Below are positions 34,560 through 43,718 of a stretch of 64,000 nucleotides of DNA, in pieces; within the stretch, counting starts at the first letter, position 1, and each line of letters begins with the position of its first letter. The position numbers and the translations under genes are program-made. Origin of the DNA: an uncultured Dehalococcoidia bacterium (GTDB lineage Bacteria > Chloroflexota > Dehalococcoidia > Lucifugimonadales > CAJWER01); contig OY282442.1 in the NCBI GenBank assembly GCA_958296115.1, forward strand, positions 1,497,158 to 1,561,157. The letters are read 5' to 3'. Under the pieces are notes generated by a model. It ran no database searches and was not told where the DNA came from. It saw nothing but the letters and a program-made list of their open reading frames with translations.

Positions 34560-35495
34560 ATGAACGCTGACCGCCTGCGCGGTGTCATAGTCCCGATATT
34601 GACCCCGCTGAACGCTGACGAGACAGTGGACACGGTATCCCTGCGGCGCTTGGTCAACTACCTCGTAGATGGCGGCGTGCATGGGATATGGGCCGCAGGC
34701 ACCACGGGCGAGTTCGCGGCCCTTGATGACGGGCAGCGGCTCGCATCCATCGAGACTGTGGTGGATGAGGCAGCCGGGCGGCTCCCCGTCATCGCCAACG
34801 TCTCCGCGCCAAGCGCCAACCTGACCGCTAGGCTGGGCCGCGCGGTGCAGGAGTGGGACCTCGCGGGCATAGCCGCAACCCCTCCATACTACTACCCATG
34901 CGCCCAGGACGAGGTACTCGCCCATTTCCGTTACGTGCGAGAGCGGGCCGGCCTTCCCCTGTGGGTGTACAACATCCCCTCCACCGTGAAGACCGTCGTC
35001 GAGCCGCAGACTATCGCAACCCTCGCCGGCGAGGGGACTGTCGTGGGGGTCAAGGACAGCTCTGGCGCGGGCGAGCCGCTCGCCCAGCTAAACGCTCTCT
35101 GCGACCAGGCCGGCATCCATCTCTACCGATTCCTAGGCTCGGTGTTTCGCATAACGACCGCGTCGGGCGTCGGGGCGCATGGCGTCATACCGGGCATCGC
35201 CAATCTCATCCCCGCCATTGCGGCCAGAGGATGGGAGGCTGGCGAAGCCGGCGACGTCGAAGCCGCGCGCAGCCTGCAGGCCAAGATCATGACCGCCAGC
35301 AAGGTAACACAGCTCGCCAAGGGCGGCGGACCGAACGCGGCGAGCTTCTCGGGGATGAAGTCCGCCTTGAAGTTGATGGGCGTGATAGACAACGACACAG
35401 TGACCAGGCCACTCAGGTCGCTCACGGCGGACGAGAAGCGGGGGATACCCCCCATCCTCGACAGCCTGGGCATCGGCGCGTCTGGTCCAAGTTGA
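34560..35495 (+). CDS. dihydrodipicolinate synthase/N-acetylneuraminate lyase-family aldolase
   Basis: A 311-residue class I (Schiff base) aldolase of the DHDPS family. Seen: AAGTTGEFAAL (about residues 43-53) with the pyruvate carboxylate-binding Thr-Thr, LWVYNIPS with the catalytic Tyr (about 140), and VVGVKDSSG with the Lys (about 168). It could make 4-hydroxy-tetrahydrodipicolinate for lysine synthesis, but the family includes many pyruvate or 2-oxo acid aldolases, and no other lys gene is nearby. The gene starts six bases after the membrane protein stop. Confidence 0.9.
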   Translation: MNADRLRGVIVPILTPLNADETVDTVSLRRLVNYLVDGGVHGIWAAGTTGEFAALDDGQRLASIETVVDEAAGRLPVIANVSAPSANLTARLGRAVQEWDLAGIAATPPYYYPCAQDEVLAHFRYVRERAGLPLWVYNIPSTVKTVVEPQTIATLAGEGTVVGVKDSSGAGEPLAQLNALCDQAGIHLYRFLGSVFRITTASGVGAHGVIPGIANLIPAIAARGWEAGEAGDVEAARSLQAKIMTASKVTQLAKGGGPNAASFSGMKSALKLMGVIDNDTVTRPLRSLTADEKRGIPPILDSLGIGASGPS

Positions 35496-35506
35496 AGTCT
35501 CAATAA

Positions 35507-35537
35507 TTGGACTTGGGCCAAGACTCTTTGGTATAGT
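35507..35537 (+). promoter_or_regulatory. promoter upstream of the methyltransferase
   Basis: -35-like TTGGAC (35507-35512) and -10 TATAGT (35532-35537), 19 bases apart, the latter with TGG as extended -10. A GGTCCAAGT...ACTTGGGCC inverted repeat lies across the aldolase 3' end and the -35 region and could end the upstream transcript. Confidence 0.5.
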
Positions 35538-35611
35538 AAGGTTGAGTGGACATTGGAAGCTGGGATGCGCGGCCATGCTTGTGAGTCCCGGCTCGCTTGG
35601 TGAGGAGCAAC

Positions 35612-36436
35612 ATGATGGCTACTGAAGAATTCGGATTCACCAAGTTCTCTGAGAACGCCTTCTACCGAAGCCAGAACGCCCACCTCATAGACATGGCGGG
35701 CGTGGGCTCAGGCCAGCGAATCATTGACCTCGCTTGCGGGGACGGCGGCGTGACGAAGCTGATCCTAGCCCGTCTGCTGGGAGCGCGCGACTCGGTCGTC
35801 ATAGCCATAGACCACTCCGCCGACATGCTCAAGGTGGCGATGGACGAGTTGAAAGACAGGCGCGACGCAGCCGTGCAGTTCGTCCAGTCCCAGGTAGAGA
35901 ACGTGTCAGATACGGTCAAGGAGTCCGCGGACACCGTCTTCTTCTGCAACGCCATCCACTACGTGCCCGACAAGGGCGAGCTCCTGTCCGAGATAGCCAA
36001 GACGCTCAAGCCTGGTGGACAGCTTGCCTTCAACACATCCTTCTTCGACGGCGCCCACCCACCCCAGACCATGGTCTTCGCCCGCAAGTGGATGATGCGC
36101 TCCCTCAGGATACTGCGCAATGACTACGGACTGTCCCCGGACAAGTCCATGAAGGTCGAGTCCAGGAAGCAGCTTACGCCCGCCGAATACCGGTCCCTAG
36201 TGGAAGGCCACGGATTCCGCATCGTCCGCGAGGAGATCGAGACCGTGCCCGTGCCCTTGGACGGCTGGCGCGACATCAGCGGGTTCCGCGACTTCATCGT
36301 GGGCGTCATGCCAGGCGTGCCCATGGACAAGGCAAGCGCCGCCCTCCAGACAGGGTGCGAGCAGGTATTCGAAGAGCTCAAGGTCGAGTGTATGCCCCGG
36401 AACTGGCTCCGGGTGCTTGCAGTCAGGGTTGGATGA
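35612..36436 (+). CDS. SAM-dependent methyltransferase (class I)
   Basis: A 274-residue class I methyltransferase. Motif I reads [17 protein letters not shown] (about residues 33-49), the next acidic strand [11 protein letters not shown] (about 64), then [21 protein letters not shown] (in two parts, about 110-130) and a post-II strand [14 protein letters not shown]. The substrate cannot be told; the fold resembles UbiE/ArsM-like small-molecule enzymes. ATG 35612, or the next ATG at 35615, follows GAGGAG (35602-35607). It is expressed from its own promoter and lies 20 bases upstream of gap. Confidence 0.85.
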   Translation: MMATEEFGFTKFSENAFYRSQNAHLIDMAGVGSGQRIIDLACGDGGVTKLILARLLGARDSVVIAIDHSADMLKVAMDELKDRRDAAVQFVQSQVENVSDTVKESADTVFFCNAIHYVPDKGELLSEIAKTLKPGGQLAFNTSFFDGAHPPQTMVFARKWMMRSLRILRNDYGLSPDKSMKVESRKQLTPAEYRSLVEGHGFRIVREEIETVPVPLDGWRDISGFRDFIVGVMPGVPMDKASAALQTGCEQVFEELKVECMPRNWLRVLAVRVG

Positions 36437-36455
36437 TAGGGGAGCGTCAGCAGAT

Positions 36456-37469
36456 ATGGTAACCCGCGTTGGCATCAACGGCTTCGGCAGGATCGGCAGG
36501 CAGGTAACCCGCGCCATCTTGGAGCGCCACCAGGACAATCTCCAGGTCGCCGCGGTCAACGACCTGGGCGACCCGGCGACTAACGCACACCTCTTCAAGT
36601 ACGACAGCAACTACGGCGCGTACCCGGGCGACGTCAATTCCACCGAGGACAGCCTCATTATCGACGGCGCCGAGGTCAAGGTCCTTGCGGAGCGAAACCC
36701 GGCGGACCTCCCATGGGGCGAGCACGGCGCCGACATCGTAATCGAGTCCACGGGCTTCTTCACAGACGCATCAGCCGCCGCGGGCCACCGCAAGGGCGGC
36801 GCCAAGAAAGTCATCATCTCGGCTCCCGCAAAGGGCGAGGACGCCACGCTCGTGCTGGGCGTCAACGAGGATACCTATGACCCGGAGCGCCACGACGTCG
36901 TGTCCAACGCATCCTGCACCACGAACTGCATCGCCACCATGACGAAGGCGCTCCACGACGAATTCGGCGTGCAGCATGGACTGATGACTACCATCCACTC
37001 GTACACGGGCGACCAGAACATCCTGGACAGAGTCCACGAAGACCTGCGGAGGGCCAGGGCCGCGGCGCTGAACATCATCCCGACCACGACCGGCGCAGCC
37101 AAGGCCGTCGGCTTGGTGCTGCCTGAGCTGAACGGCAAGATACACGGCATGGCTTTCAGGGTGCCCACGCCGACCGGCTCCGTAACCGACTTCGTCGCGA
37201 ACCTCCAGAAGACGGCATCGGTCGAGGCTGTCAACGATGCTTACCGCGAAGCCGCCGCCAACGGCATGAACGGCATCCTGGACTACTCGGACGAGCCCCT
37301 CGTCAGCAGCGACTACATAGGCAATCCCCACAGTTCGATCATAGACGGCCCTTCTACCATGTCAATGGAGGGCAGCCTCGTGAAGGTGGTAGGCTGGTAC
37401 GACAACGAGTGGGGCTACAGCTGCCGAACCGCCGACCTGGCCGCCTTCCTAGCCGACAAGGGACTATAG
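36456..37469 (+). CDS. gap: glyceraldehyde-3-phosphate dehydrogenase, type I
   Basis: The glycolytic NAD(P)-dependent dehydrogenase, 337 residues. [14 protein letters not shown] at the N-terminus binds the cofactor, SNASCTTNC (about residues 149-157) contains the catalytic Cys, and the C-terminal [10 protein letters not shown] is diagnostic. The frame is open further upstream, but ATG 36456, preceded by AGGGGAGCG, starts the conserved sequence. Second gene after the methyltransferase and convergent with recF, overlapping it by six bases at the 3' ends. Confidence 0.97.
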   Translation: MVTRVGINGFGRIGRQVTRAILERHQDNLQVAAVNDLGDPATNAHLFKYDSNYGAYPGDVNSTEDSLIIDGAEVKVLAERNPADLPWGEHGADIVIESTGFFTDASAAAGHRKGGAKKVIISAPAKGEDATLVLGVNEDTYDPERHDVVSNASCTTNCIATMTKALHDEFGVQHGLMTTIHSYTGDQNILDRVHEDLRRARAAALNIIPTTTGAAKAVGLVLPELNGKIHGMAFRVPTPTGSVTDFVANLQKTASVEAVNDAYREAAANGMNGILDYSDEPLVSSDYIGNPHSSIIDGPSTMSMEGSLVKVVGWYDNEWGYSCRTADLAAFLADKGL

Positions 37470-38654
37470 CGCGCCGCCGTCCTGGCCGCCTGCGCTGCCT
37501 GGGACAGTCTCCACGGCTCCTGCCCGCACTGTGTATCTGGTCATCCGCGGCGACCGCGCCCATTCGAGAGCGGCCAGGTCCGCCGTGGTAACGAATGACT
37601 GATGGTAGCCGGCGACGCGCTCCATCACGCGGCCCCTTCGACGCGCGTCCAATTCTGATAGCGCGTCATCCAGCAGCAGGATGGGATCGTCCCCCCCCTC
37701 ATTGTGGAGATTGGCAGCCTCTGCCAGCTTCATCGCGAGCGCCACGGTGCGGCTCTGTCCCCTCGATGCGTACTGGCCCGCAGGCATCCCCCTGATCTTC
37801 ACCATCAGGTCGTCGCGATGCGGACCGGACACGGTATGCCCCTGGGCGACCTCGCGCCCCCTCGACTGCTCCAGCGCCTCTCTCAGCCCCGCCGCGTATG
37901 CCTCCTCGCCCGCGCCGTTCGGCGCGTCTACGCTCGAAGCATAGACCAGTTCGCAATCCTCGCCGCCGTCCGACAGCTCTCGATACAGCCCCTCGGCGAG
38001 AGCCGACAGCGACGCGATAGTGCCGGCGCGCACGGCCATGATGTAGCCGCCTGCGGCGACGAGCTCGTCGTCCCAGAACGCCAGCTCATCGAGCCGCGCC
38101 CGGCGGTCTCCTATCGCCTTGAGTAGGTGATTACGCTGTGTAACGACCCGCTGATACCGTTGGACCGCGCGCAGATACCGACGGTCGAATTGGGAGATGA
38201 GGATGTCCAGGTATCGGCGTCGGACAGACGGCGACCCGAAGACCAGATCCAGGTCCTGCGCCGTGAAGATGACCGCCAGCACCTCCCCCACGAGGTCCGA
38301 GGCGCGGCGGGGAGCGCCGTTGACCTTCACGTACTTCTGCACTGCGCCGGCTGGGGCGGGCAACCCCGGCTCGCTATCCTCTTCCTGCGGCAGGCATCTG
38401 AAATCAATCTGCACTCGCACCGGACTTGAGCCGCGCTCTACCGCCGCCGTCACTTGGGTATAGGTCTCCATGCCGGTGGGCGGCTGCCAGCGCGCCAACT
38501 CCCGCTCGCTCGAGGCTCGCAGCGACTTGGCGATCGCAAGGAGGTACAGCGCCTCGACGAGGTTGCTCTTGCCCTGGCCGTTCGCGCCTTCGATAATGAC
38601 CATGCCAGGCCCAAAGTCGAGGTCGAGGAGCTCGTAGCTGCGGAAGTTCGTCAA
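37464..38654 (-). CDS. recF: DNA replication and repair protein RecF (start codon problematic)
   Basis: SMC-like ATPase that loads RecA at gaps, 396 residues as drawn. Walker [10 protein letters not shown] (about residue 24), the signature [17 protein letters not shown] (about 300) and Walker [18 protein letters not shown] are present. The first normal start codon in frame is TTG at 38654, giving [10 protein letters not shown]. However, the family's first strand begins about seven residues earlier, and the sequence continues in frame as IYVSHLR back to ATC at 38675, with GAGGTA five bases before it. Between the upstream in-frame TAG and this point there is no ATG, GTG or TTG. Either ATC is used, or the gene starts shortened. 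Confidence 0.92.
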   Translation of the reverse strand: MTNFRSYELLDLDFGPGMVIIEGANGQGKSNLVEALYLLAIAKSLRASSERELARWQPPTGMETYTQVTAAVERGSSPVRVQIDFRCLPQEEDSEPGLPAPAGAVQKYVKVNGAPRRASDLVGEVLAVIFTAQDLDLVFGSPSVRRRYLDILISQFDRRYLRAVQRYQRVVTQRNHLLKAIGDRRARLDELAFWDDELVAAGGYIMAVRAGTIASLSALAEGLYRELSDGGEDCELVYASSVDAPNGAGEEAYAAGLREALEQSRGREVAQGHTVSGPHRDDLMVKIRGMPAGQYASRGQSRTVALAMKLAEAANLHNEGGDDPILLLDDALSELDARRRGRVMERVAGYHQSFVTTADLAALEWARSPRMTRYTVRAGAVETVPGSAGGQDGGAL

Positions 38655-38775
38655 TCTGAGGTGGCTGACGTAGATCGCGTACCTCGCCCGGCTGTCGCTG
38701 GAGCCGTTTCGATTCTAACATAGGAGCCCGGCTCTCCCAGCAAATCGACCGAAAGGCGCGCAGCGTCAAAGCGAC

Positions 38776-39186
38776 ATGATGAACGGCGGCAAGACAGCCT
38801 CGGAACATAGCGCTCGCGCCTCCCTGCGGGGCGCCGCTGCGGGGCGGGAAGTGAAGAAGGGACTGCTCTTCGGGCTGCTATCCGGATTCACGGCCATCAC
38901 GTGCTGCGTATCCCCGGTTGTGCTTGCTCTCCTGGGAGTCGCAACCGCCGCGGAGGCCGTAACCCTGGGCGACACCCTCTACTACACCTACGGCTGGCTC
39001 TTCAGGGCGGCCGGGCTGACGGTAGCCGCCGTTGCCGTCATCCTCTATCTGCGAGGGCGGCGCGCCTGCTCCCTGCGCGGCGCATACCGCTACCGCCTCA
39101 TGCTGCTCGTCCTGGCGGCTTCGGGCGGCGCGGCCTACGCGGGCCTGTTCTGGCTTACCAAGTACCTGGGCGTCTGGTTCGGCTAA
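38776..39186 (+). CDS. MerT-like small membrane transport protein
   Basis: A 136-residue protein with three predicted membrane helices. GFTAITCCVSPVVLALLG (about residues 36-53) has the Cys-Cys pair inside the first helix, as in mercuric transport protein MerT and its relatives, and a further Cys in RRACSLRG near residue 97. No merR, merP or merA lies nearby, so the metal, if any, is not known. Start ATG 38776 (or 38779) is not marked by a strong Shine-Dalgarno. The 3' end overlaps the convergent P-loop gene by four bases. Confidence 0.55.
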   Translation: MMNGGKTASEHSARASLRGAAAGREVKKGLLFGLLSGFTAITCCVSPVVLALLGVATAAEAVTLGDTLYYTYGWLFRAAGLTVAAVAVILYLRGRRACSLRGAYRYRLMLLVLAASGGAAYAGLFWLTKYLGVWFG

Positions 39187-39869
39187 CCCAACGCCCTCCG
39201 CGTCTGGATGCGAAGCTGGTCCCGCTCGCTCAGGTGCGGAGTGTAACTCTCGATGAACGCCGCCAGCGTCTCGTCCGGCGTCGCCTCCGAAGTGTCGAGC
39301 GCGAACTTGTACCGCAGGTGGGAATGCCCGTAGTGATACTCGAACCGCTCTAATACGTGCTCGACGTCCTCGTCCTTGAGCGTGGCGCGCTCGTGGGGAG
39401 CCGCGCGCATACGCTCGCGGATGACCTCGGGGCTCGCCTTCAGCAGTACGAGGACCGTGTCTGACGCCTGCTCCAGTATGTCCGTCTCGATGTGCCGACA
39501 GAACGACTCGCGGTCGCCGTACTCCCCCTTATGCCCGTAGCCGTAATAGAGAGGCGCGTACACCGCCTCCTCGATGTGGAACCCGACCAGGATGTGGTCG
39601 GTGTCGCGGTACAGCGTCGGCATCAGGTGGTAGTAGAACTGGTAGCGTTGGAACATCTCCTTCAGCTCCGGGCCCAGAGACATGAACTTGTCCAGATCCT
39701 CCTGGGCGATCTCGTCCCAGTGGCCGACCCATGGCAGCGTGAAATGGTCGTGATAGCGCACGATGCCCAAGGGGGTCGGCTGCCCCATCATCTCGTCGCG
39801 CCAGTCCGCTATCTTGTTCACCAGGGTGGTCTTGCCGGCATACTCGGCTCCGACGATTATCAGTTTCAA
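39183..39869 (-). CDS. P-loop NTPase, nucleoside/thymidylate kinase-like
   Basis: A 228-residue protein with Walker A GAEYAGKTTLV at about residues 7-17 of the form drawn here. Further features are VRYHDHFTLPW, ILVGFHIEEAVYAPLYYG and, near the C-terminus, VLVLLKASPEVIRERM, which matches the LID-like region of deoxynucleoside and thymidylate kinases. TTG 39869 is chosen because GGAGGG stands five bases before it and because the P-loop strand begins at once (KLIIVG); a longer frame begins at ATG 39938 but has no ribosome binding site and would run across the promoter of the divergent DUF1800 gene. The phosphorylated substrate is unknown. Confidence 0.75.
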   Translation of the reverse strand: MKLIIVGAEYAGKTTLVNKIADWRDEMMGQPTPLGIVRYHDHFTLPWVGHWDEIAQEDLDKFMSLGPELKEMFQRYQFYYHLMPTLYRDTDHILVGFHIEEAVYAPLYYGYGHKGEYGDRESFCRHIETDILEQASDTVLVLLKASPEVIRERMRAAPHERATLKDEDVEHVLERFEYHYGHSHLRYKFALDTSEATPDETLAAFIESYTPHLSERDQLRIQTRRALG

Positions 39870-39931
39870 TGCGTCCCTCCATCTTTCGGCGCTGACTGGG
39901 GCAATCATAGCGCTATCGCCGCTTTCCCGCT

Positions 39932-39960
39932 TTGACATGAGCCGCGGGCGTGGCTATAGT
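39932..39960 (+). promoter_or_regulatory. promoter of the DUF1800 gene
   Basis: TTGACA (39932-39937), a 17-base spacer and TATAGT (39955-39960): the best sigma-70-type match in the window. It lies 32 bases before the start codon at 39993. Confidence 0.7.
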
Positions 39961-39992
39961 GCTTATTGACATCACGCTTGGGAGGGTTGGAG

Positions 39993-41396
39993 ATGACAGG
40001 CACAGACATCCCCTTGATGGCGCATCTCATGCGCCGCGCAGGATTCGGCGCCGACCGCGGCGAGCTGGAAGCGCGCGCGGCGAACGGCTACGCCGCCGCC
40101 GTGGAGGAGCTGCTGCATCCGGAGAGCCAACCCCCCGTAGATATGTACGAGATGCTCCGCTTCCAGCCCTGGGCCTGGAAGCCTGGAACCATCTACGGCA
40201 TGGGGCACGCGAGCTGGACCTACCGCATGTTGAACACCCGCGCCCCCCTCCAAGAGAAGATGGCCCTATTCTGGCACGGCATCTTCGCCACGGGCGTCTC
40301 CAAGGTCGACCACTGGGACGAGATCATGGACATGGTGGACGCGCTCCGCGAAAAAGGACTCGGCCCGTTCAGGGACCTCCTCGTGGAAATCGCCAGAAAC
40401 CCCGCAATGATCTACTGGCTCGACAACAACGAGAACCACGCCGACCGCGTCAACGAGAACTGGGGCCGCGAGCTCCTCGAGCTCTTCTCCATGGGAGTCG
40501 GCAACTACACCGAGACCGACGTCCGGGAGTGCTCCCGCGCCTTCACCGGCTGGACAATGGCCCCCAAGCTGCCGCGCTTCCCCATGGGACGGTTCGACTG
40601 GTTCTTCGAATACCGTCCCGACGACCACGACGACGGCGAGAAGTCCTTCCTCGGACACGCCGGCAGGCTGAACGGCAGTGAGGCCATAGACATCATCTGC
40701 CAGCAGCCCGCCACCCTCCGCTTCATCGCCCGCCACCTCTACAACTTCTTCGTCGCCGACGAGGCGCAGGTGCCCGCCTGGTCCGTCACGCCGCCCCGCG
40801 ACCCCGCGGCAATCGACACCCTGGTAGAGGCGTTGGCCGAGTCCGACTTGGACATCCGCCACACCCTCCGCGTCCTGTTCCACTCCGACTTCTTCAAGGA
40901 CGCGCGCTTTGCCAAGCTCAAGAGCCCCGCCGAAGTGGTCGTTGGCACACTCCGGCTGGTCGGCGGCTCGGACTTCCCCTCGCCTGGATTCGGCAACCTC
41001 TCGCGACAGGCCGGCTACATGGGCCAGGAGTTCCTCAACCCCCCGTCCGTCGAGGGGTGGCACACCGGCCCCGAGTGGATCAACAGCGGCTCCCTGATGC
41101 GCCGCACCAACTTCTTCGCCAACACCATCGGCGACGCCTCCCGCCCCGGCGTCCGCGCCATGCTCGACCGGCTCGAGGAACAGGGCGACCTGTCCCCGGA
41201 ACGGCTGGTGGACGTCTGCCTCGACCTCATGGGCCCCGTCGAAGTAGATGACGCCACCCGCGGCGAGCTCGTCGAGCACGCCGCCGCCGAAGGCCCAGTA
41301 ACCTGGAACGGCGGCTCTGCCAACGGCGCGGCCAAGGGGCGCGTAACCGAGATGCTGCAGCTGATAGCGTCGCTCCGCGACTACCAGTTCGCGTGA
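39993..41396 (+). CDS. DUF1800-domain protein
   Basis: A 467-residue DUF1800 protein. Seen: HLMRRAGFGAD at the N-terminus, PLQEKMALFWHGIFATGVSK (about residues 82-101), NWGRELLELFSMGVGNYTE (about 155-173), AFTGWTM and the late NPPSVEGWHTGPEWINSGSL region. DUF1800 proteins are common in Planctomycetota and other phyla, usually next to a DUF1501 (twin-arginine secreted) protein; neither neighbour here is DUF1501. No signal peptide is visible. ATG 39993 follows GGAGGGTTGGAG. Function unknown. Confidence 0.9.
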   Translation: MTGTDIPLMAHLMRRAGFGADRGELEARAANGYAAAVEELLHPESQPPVDMYEMLRFQPWAWKPGTIYGMGHASWTYRMLNTRAPLQEKMALFWHGIFATGVSKVDHWDEIMDMVDALREKGLGPFRDLLVEIARNPAMIYWLDNNENHADRVNENWGRELLELFSMGVGNYTETDVRECSRAFTGWTMAPKLPRFPMGRFDWFFEYRPDDHDDGEKSFLGHAGRLNGSEAIDIICQQPATLRFIARHLYNFFVADEAQVPAWSVTPPRDPAAIDTLVEALAESDLDIRHTLRVLFHSDFFKDARFAKLKSPAEVVVGTLRLVGGSDFPSPGFGNLSRQAGYMGQEFLNPPSVEGWHTGPEWINSGSLMRRTNFFANTIGDASRPGVRAMLDRLEEQGDLSPERLVDVCLDLMGPVEVDDATRGELVEHAAAEGPVTWNGGSANGAAKGRVTEMLQLIASLRDYQFA

Positions 41397-42133
41397 ATAA
41401 AGCCAAGATGATAGCTGCATTCACGGTCGTGATTGCGGTGATCTACCTCGCCGGCTCGTCAGAATCTGTATGGGCCCAAGACCCTGCGCCCAACCAAGAG
41501 ATGCCTGCGCGTGCGGCATCATCATTCTGGCCCTCCACACTCAAAGACTGGGCGAGCGTCGTTCAAGCCGCTGTGACGTTCTCCGCGCTCGTGATTGGTG
41601 GATGGTTCGCTTGGAAGAAGTTGGAGATATTCAGGGCTAGAGAGCCTCATGTAACCATCTCGCACGATATTTCACACAGATTGGTCGGCTCTAAATACAC
41701 ACATATTGCTGTGACGGCAATCTTGCATAATACATCGAGGGTCAACGTAGAGTTCTTCGGCGGGCTCTCCAGCATTCAGCGAATATCCCCATCGCCAGAC
41801 GAAGACATTGAACAACTGTACGAGGAAGTATTTGTGGTGGATGAGCAAGAATATATTCAGTGGACCACATTAGAACAGATTAGGCGTTCTTGGAAAAAGG
41901 ACGGACTCATAGTGGAACCGGGCGAATCGGAAACCGAAATGTTTGAGTTTCTAGTATCAGCAGATGTCAAGTCGATTGCCATTACTACATACTTCTATAA
42001 TTCGAGAGTTCTTGGAAAAATTGCTGACATGGACATGAGGAATGCTCCTAGGCTGCGTGGGAAGTTGTTGCGCTGGCAAGAAGCAAGAGGCCCTAGAGGT
42101 TGGAATCGAACGACGATTTATGATATATTGTAA
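41393..42133 (+). CDS. hypothetical exported/membrane-anchored protein
   Basis: A 246-residue protein not recognised. It has an N-terminal signal-like helix (residues about 5-28, ending ...SVWAQ), a second hydrophobic helix at about 56-74 and then a soluble beta-rich domain with HVTISHDISHR, ITTYFYNSRVLG and a basic C-terminus. GTG 41393 overlaps the stop of the DUF1800 gene by four bases. Base composition drops sharply compared with the genes upstream (many AT-rich codons from about 41640), which suggests transfer. The second helix with a following domain could mean a sensor of membrane state, but nothing confirms it. Confidence 0.7.
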   Translation: MNKAKMIAAFTVVIAVIYLAGSSESVWAQDPAPNQEMPARAASSFWPSTLKDWASVVQAAVTFSALVIGGWFAWKKLEIFRAREPHVTISHDISHRLVGSKYTHIAVTAILHNTSRVNVEFFGGLSSIQRISPSPDEDIEQLYEEVFVVDEQEYIQWTTLEQIRRSWKKDGLIVEPGESETEMFEFLVSADVKSIAITTYFYNSRVLGKIADMDMRNAPRLRGKLLRWQEARGPRGWNRTTIYDIL

Positions 42134-42166
42134 ATTGAGGATGGACATTCAGGAAGGAGGTGCTCA

Positions 42167-42343
42167 ATGTCCCCGCCTAGGAAATATGTGCTCATAACGG
42201 AGGGAAGGAGTGATAGGACGATCCCTCCCAAAAAGGACAATTCGGGGAAGCCCCCGGGAGCCAACCCCAGCAGAGAGAACCCGGCCAACAAGGCAACCAA
42301 GCCTGACAAGGAGGGTGCTCTCTCGAATCACCGGCCCTCGTAG
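42167..42343 (+). CDS. small basic hypothetical protein
   Basis: A 58-residue open frame with one of the strongest ribosome binding sites in the window, AAGGAGG (42154-42160) six bases before the ATG. The product begins MSPPRKYVLITEGRSDR and is rich in Lys, Pro, Asn and Gly, without hydrophobic stretches, probably disordered. It follows the unknown membrane protein gene by 33 bases and overlaps the 3' end of the convergent amidohydrolase by 16 bases. No homologue is recognised; it is proposed only because of the start signals and position. Confidence 0.5.
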   Translation: MSPPRKYVLITEGRSDRTIPPKKDNSGKPPGANPSRENPANKATKPDKEGALSNHRPS

Positions 42344-43668
42344 GTCTCCTCGTTCAGCCGGCTCTGTTGGAGCTCCAGGTATTGCGCCTTCGTCAGGGGC
42401 GGCCTGCTCCTCGCCAACGTCTCCATGCCCCTAGCGGCGCCGTTTGCGAGCAGGTCTATCACCGCCATGGCCATCACCTTCGCCGGCCGTATCACCGCCT
42501 GCTCGTAGTCCCTCACCGCGTAGTCGGCCCCGTGCCCCATGCCCACCGCGCCCCCGGTGTAGGGGTGGATGGCCGGCAGGATTTGGCTCACGTCGCCCAT
42601 GTCGGTCGAGCCGCCCCGAACGCGGTCCGTCGGATGCTCGGCGAACCCAGACGCGCCCATGAGCTTTACCGCGTTGTCGCGGAATACTCCCAGCAGCCCA
42701 GCATCGTGGCGAATCGGCAGATAGCCCGGGATTGAAACTATCTCGACCTGCCCGCCCAACGCCAGCGCTCCGGCGCGCAGACACCTGTCCATCTTGCGAG
42801 CCGCGTCTTCGATGGCGTCCAGCGTCGCGCCGCGCACGCGCCCCTCGTACCGCACGTCCGCAGGAACCGAATTCGCCGAATCGCCCCCGGACGTGATGAT
42901 GCCGTGCAGCCTCACCGCGTCATCCTGCCTGAACGTCTCGCGCTGCGTGTTGACCGCGTTCAGGGCGACCATAGCCGCTTGCAGAGCGCTCACGCCCCTG
43001 TGCGGCGACCCGCCGGCGTGCGCCGCCCTCCCCAAGAACCGCACGTACTTCACCAGGTGGCCGTTGTTCGTCCCTCCGCCGGAGAACCTGGAGTCTCCAG
43101 GGCTCGCGGAAGTGTGGACCATCATCGCCATGTCCACGTCGTCGAACGCCCCCAGGCGGATGAACTCCTGCTTGCCTGACAGCAGCCCCAGCTTGCCTTC
43201 CTGCCTGAGTCCCCATCGGTACTCGACGTCTATGAACTCCTCGGCCGGCGCCGCCATCAGCGCCACCCGGCCCGAAAGAGCGCTCAGCACGTCAGGCTCC
43301 GACAGCGCCGCGGCCGCGCCCAACATCATGCCAAGCTGGGCGTTGTGGCCGCATGCGTGCGCGGCTCCGGTCTCCGGGTCCGCCTTCGGATGACCGGGAA
43401 CCCTGATGGAGTCCATCTCGCCTATGATAGCCACCGTCGGGCCGGGGCTGCCGCCGTCCAAGTAGCCCTTCATACCGGTGATGGCGATGCCATTCTGGGC
43501 CCTGACGCCAAGCTCGGCCAGCTTCTCGCCGACCAGCCGCGCAGTCCTGAACTCCCGGAAGCCCGTCTCCGGGCTGTCCAGCGCCGCGTCCACGACAGAC
43601 GCCAGCCAAACGCGGCGTCGGTCCACCGCCCGCTGCGCCGCGGCCTTCAGTCCCTCCAAGTTACCCAT
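42328..43668 (-). CDS. M20-family amidohydrolase, paralogue 1
   Basis: A 446-residue metallo-amidohydrolase of the M20 family (AbgB/HipO-like). Metal sites: GEMDSIRVPGHP (about residues 80-91), HACGHNAQLGMML (about 104-116), APAEEFIDVEYR (about 145), and a late MGHGADYAVRDYEQ region. The Cys in ACGH is typical of this aminoacylase branch. ATG 43668 is chosen, though the frame is open far upstream; the long upstream extension is an open shadow of the second paralogue and not one protein. About 50 bases separate it from the second gene. Substrate is probably an N-acyl amino acid or aminobenzoyl-glutamate-like amide, not determined. Confidence 0.88.
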   Translation of the reverse strand: MGNLEGLKAAAQRAVDRRRVWLASVVDAALDSPETGFREFRTARLVGEKLAELGVRAQNGIAITGMKGYLDGGSPGPTVAIIGEMDSIRVPGHPKADPETGAAHACGHNAQLGMMLGAAAALSEPDVLSALSGRVALMAAPAEEFIDVEYRWGLRQEGKLGLLSGKQEFIRLGAFDDVDMAMMVHTSASPGDSRFSGGGTNNGHLVKYVRFLGRAAHAGGSPHRGVSALQAAMVALNAVNTQRETFRQDDAVRLHGIITSGGDSANSVPADVRYEGRVRGATLDAIEDAARKMDRCLRAGALALGGQVEIVSIPGYLPIRHDAGLLGVFRDNAVKLMGASGFAEHPTDRVRGGSTDMGDVSQILPAIHPYTGGAVGMGHGADYAVRDYEQAVIRPAKVMAMAVIDLLANGAARGMETLARSRPPLTKAQYLELQQSRLNEETYEGR

Positions 43669-43718
43669 CACGCCCACAAGCGTTCCCGAACTCCCCGCTA
43701 TCCACTCGTCGTTATCCT

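Noticed and set aside
39183-39938. Longer form of the P-loop kinase-like protein from ATG 39938
   Set aside because: There is no ribosome binding site, and it would overlap the best promoter in the window; TTG 39869 has GGAGGG at good spacing and starts at the P-loop strand.
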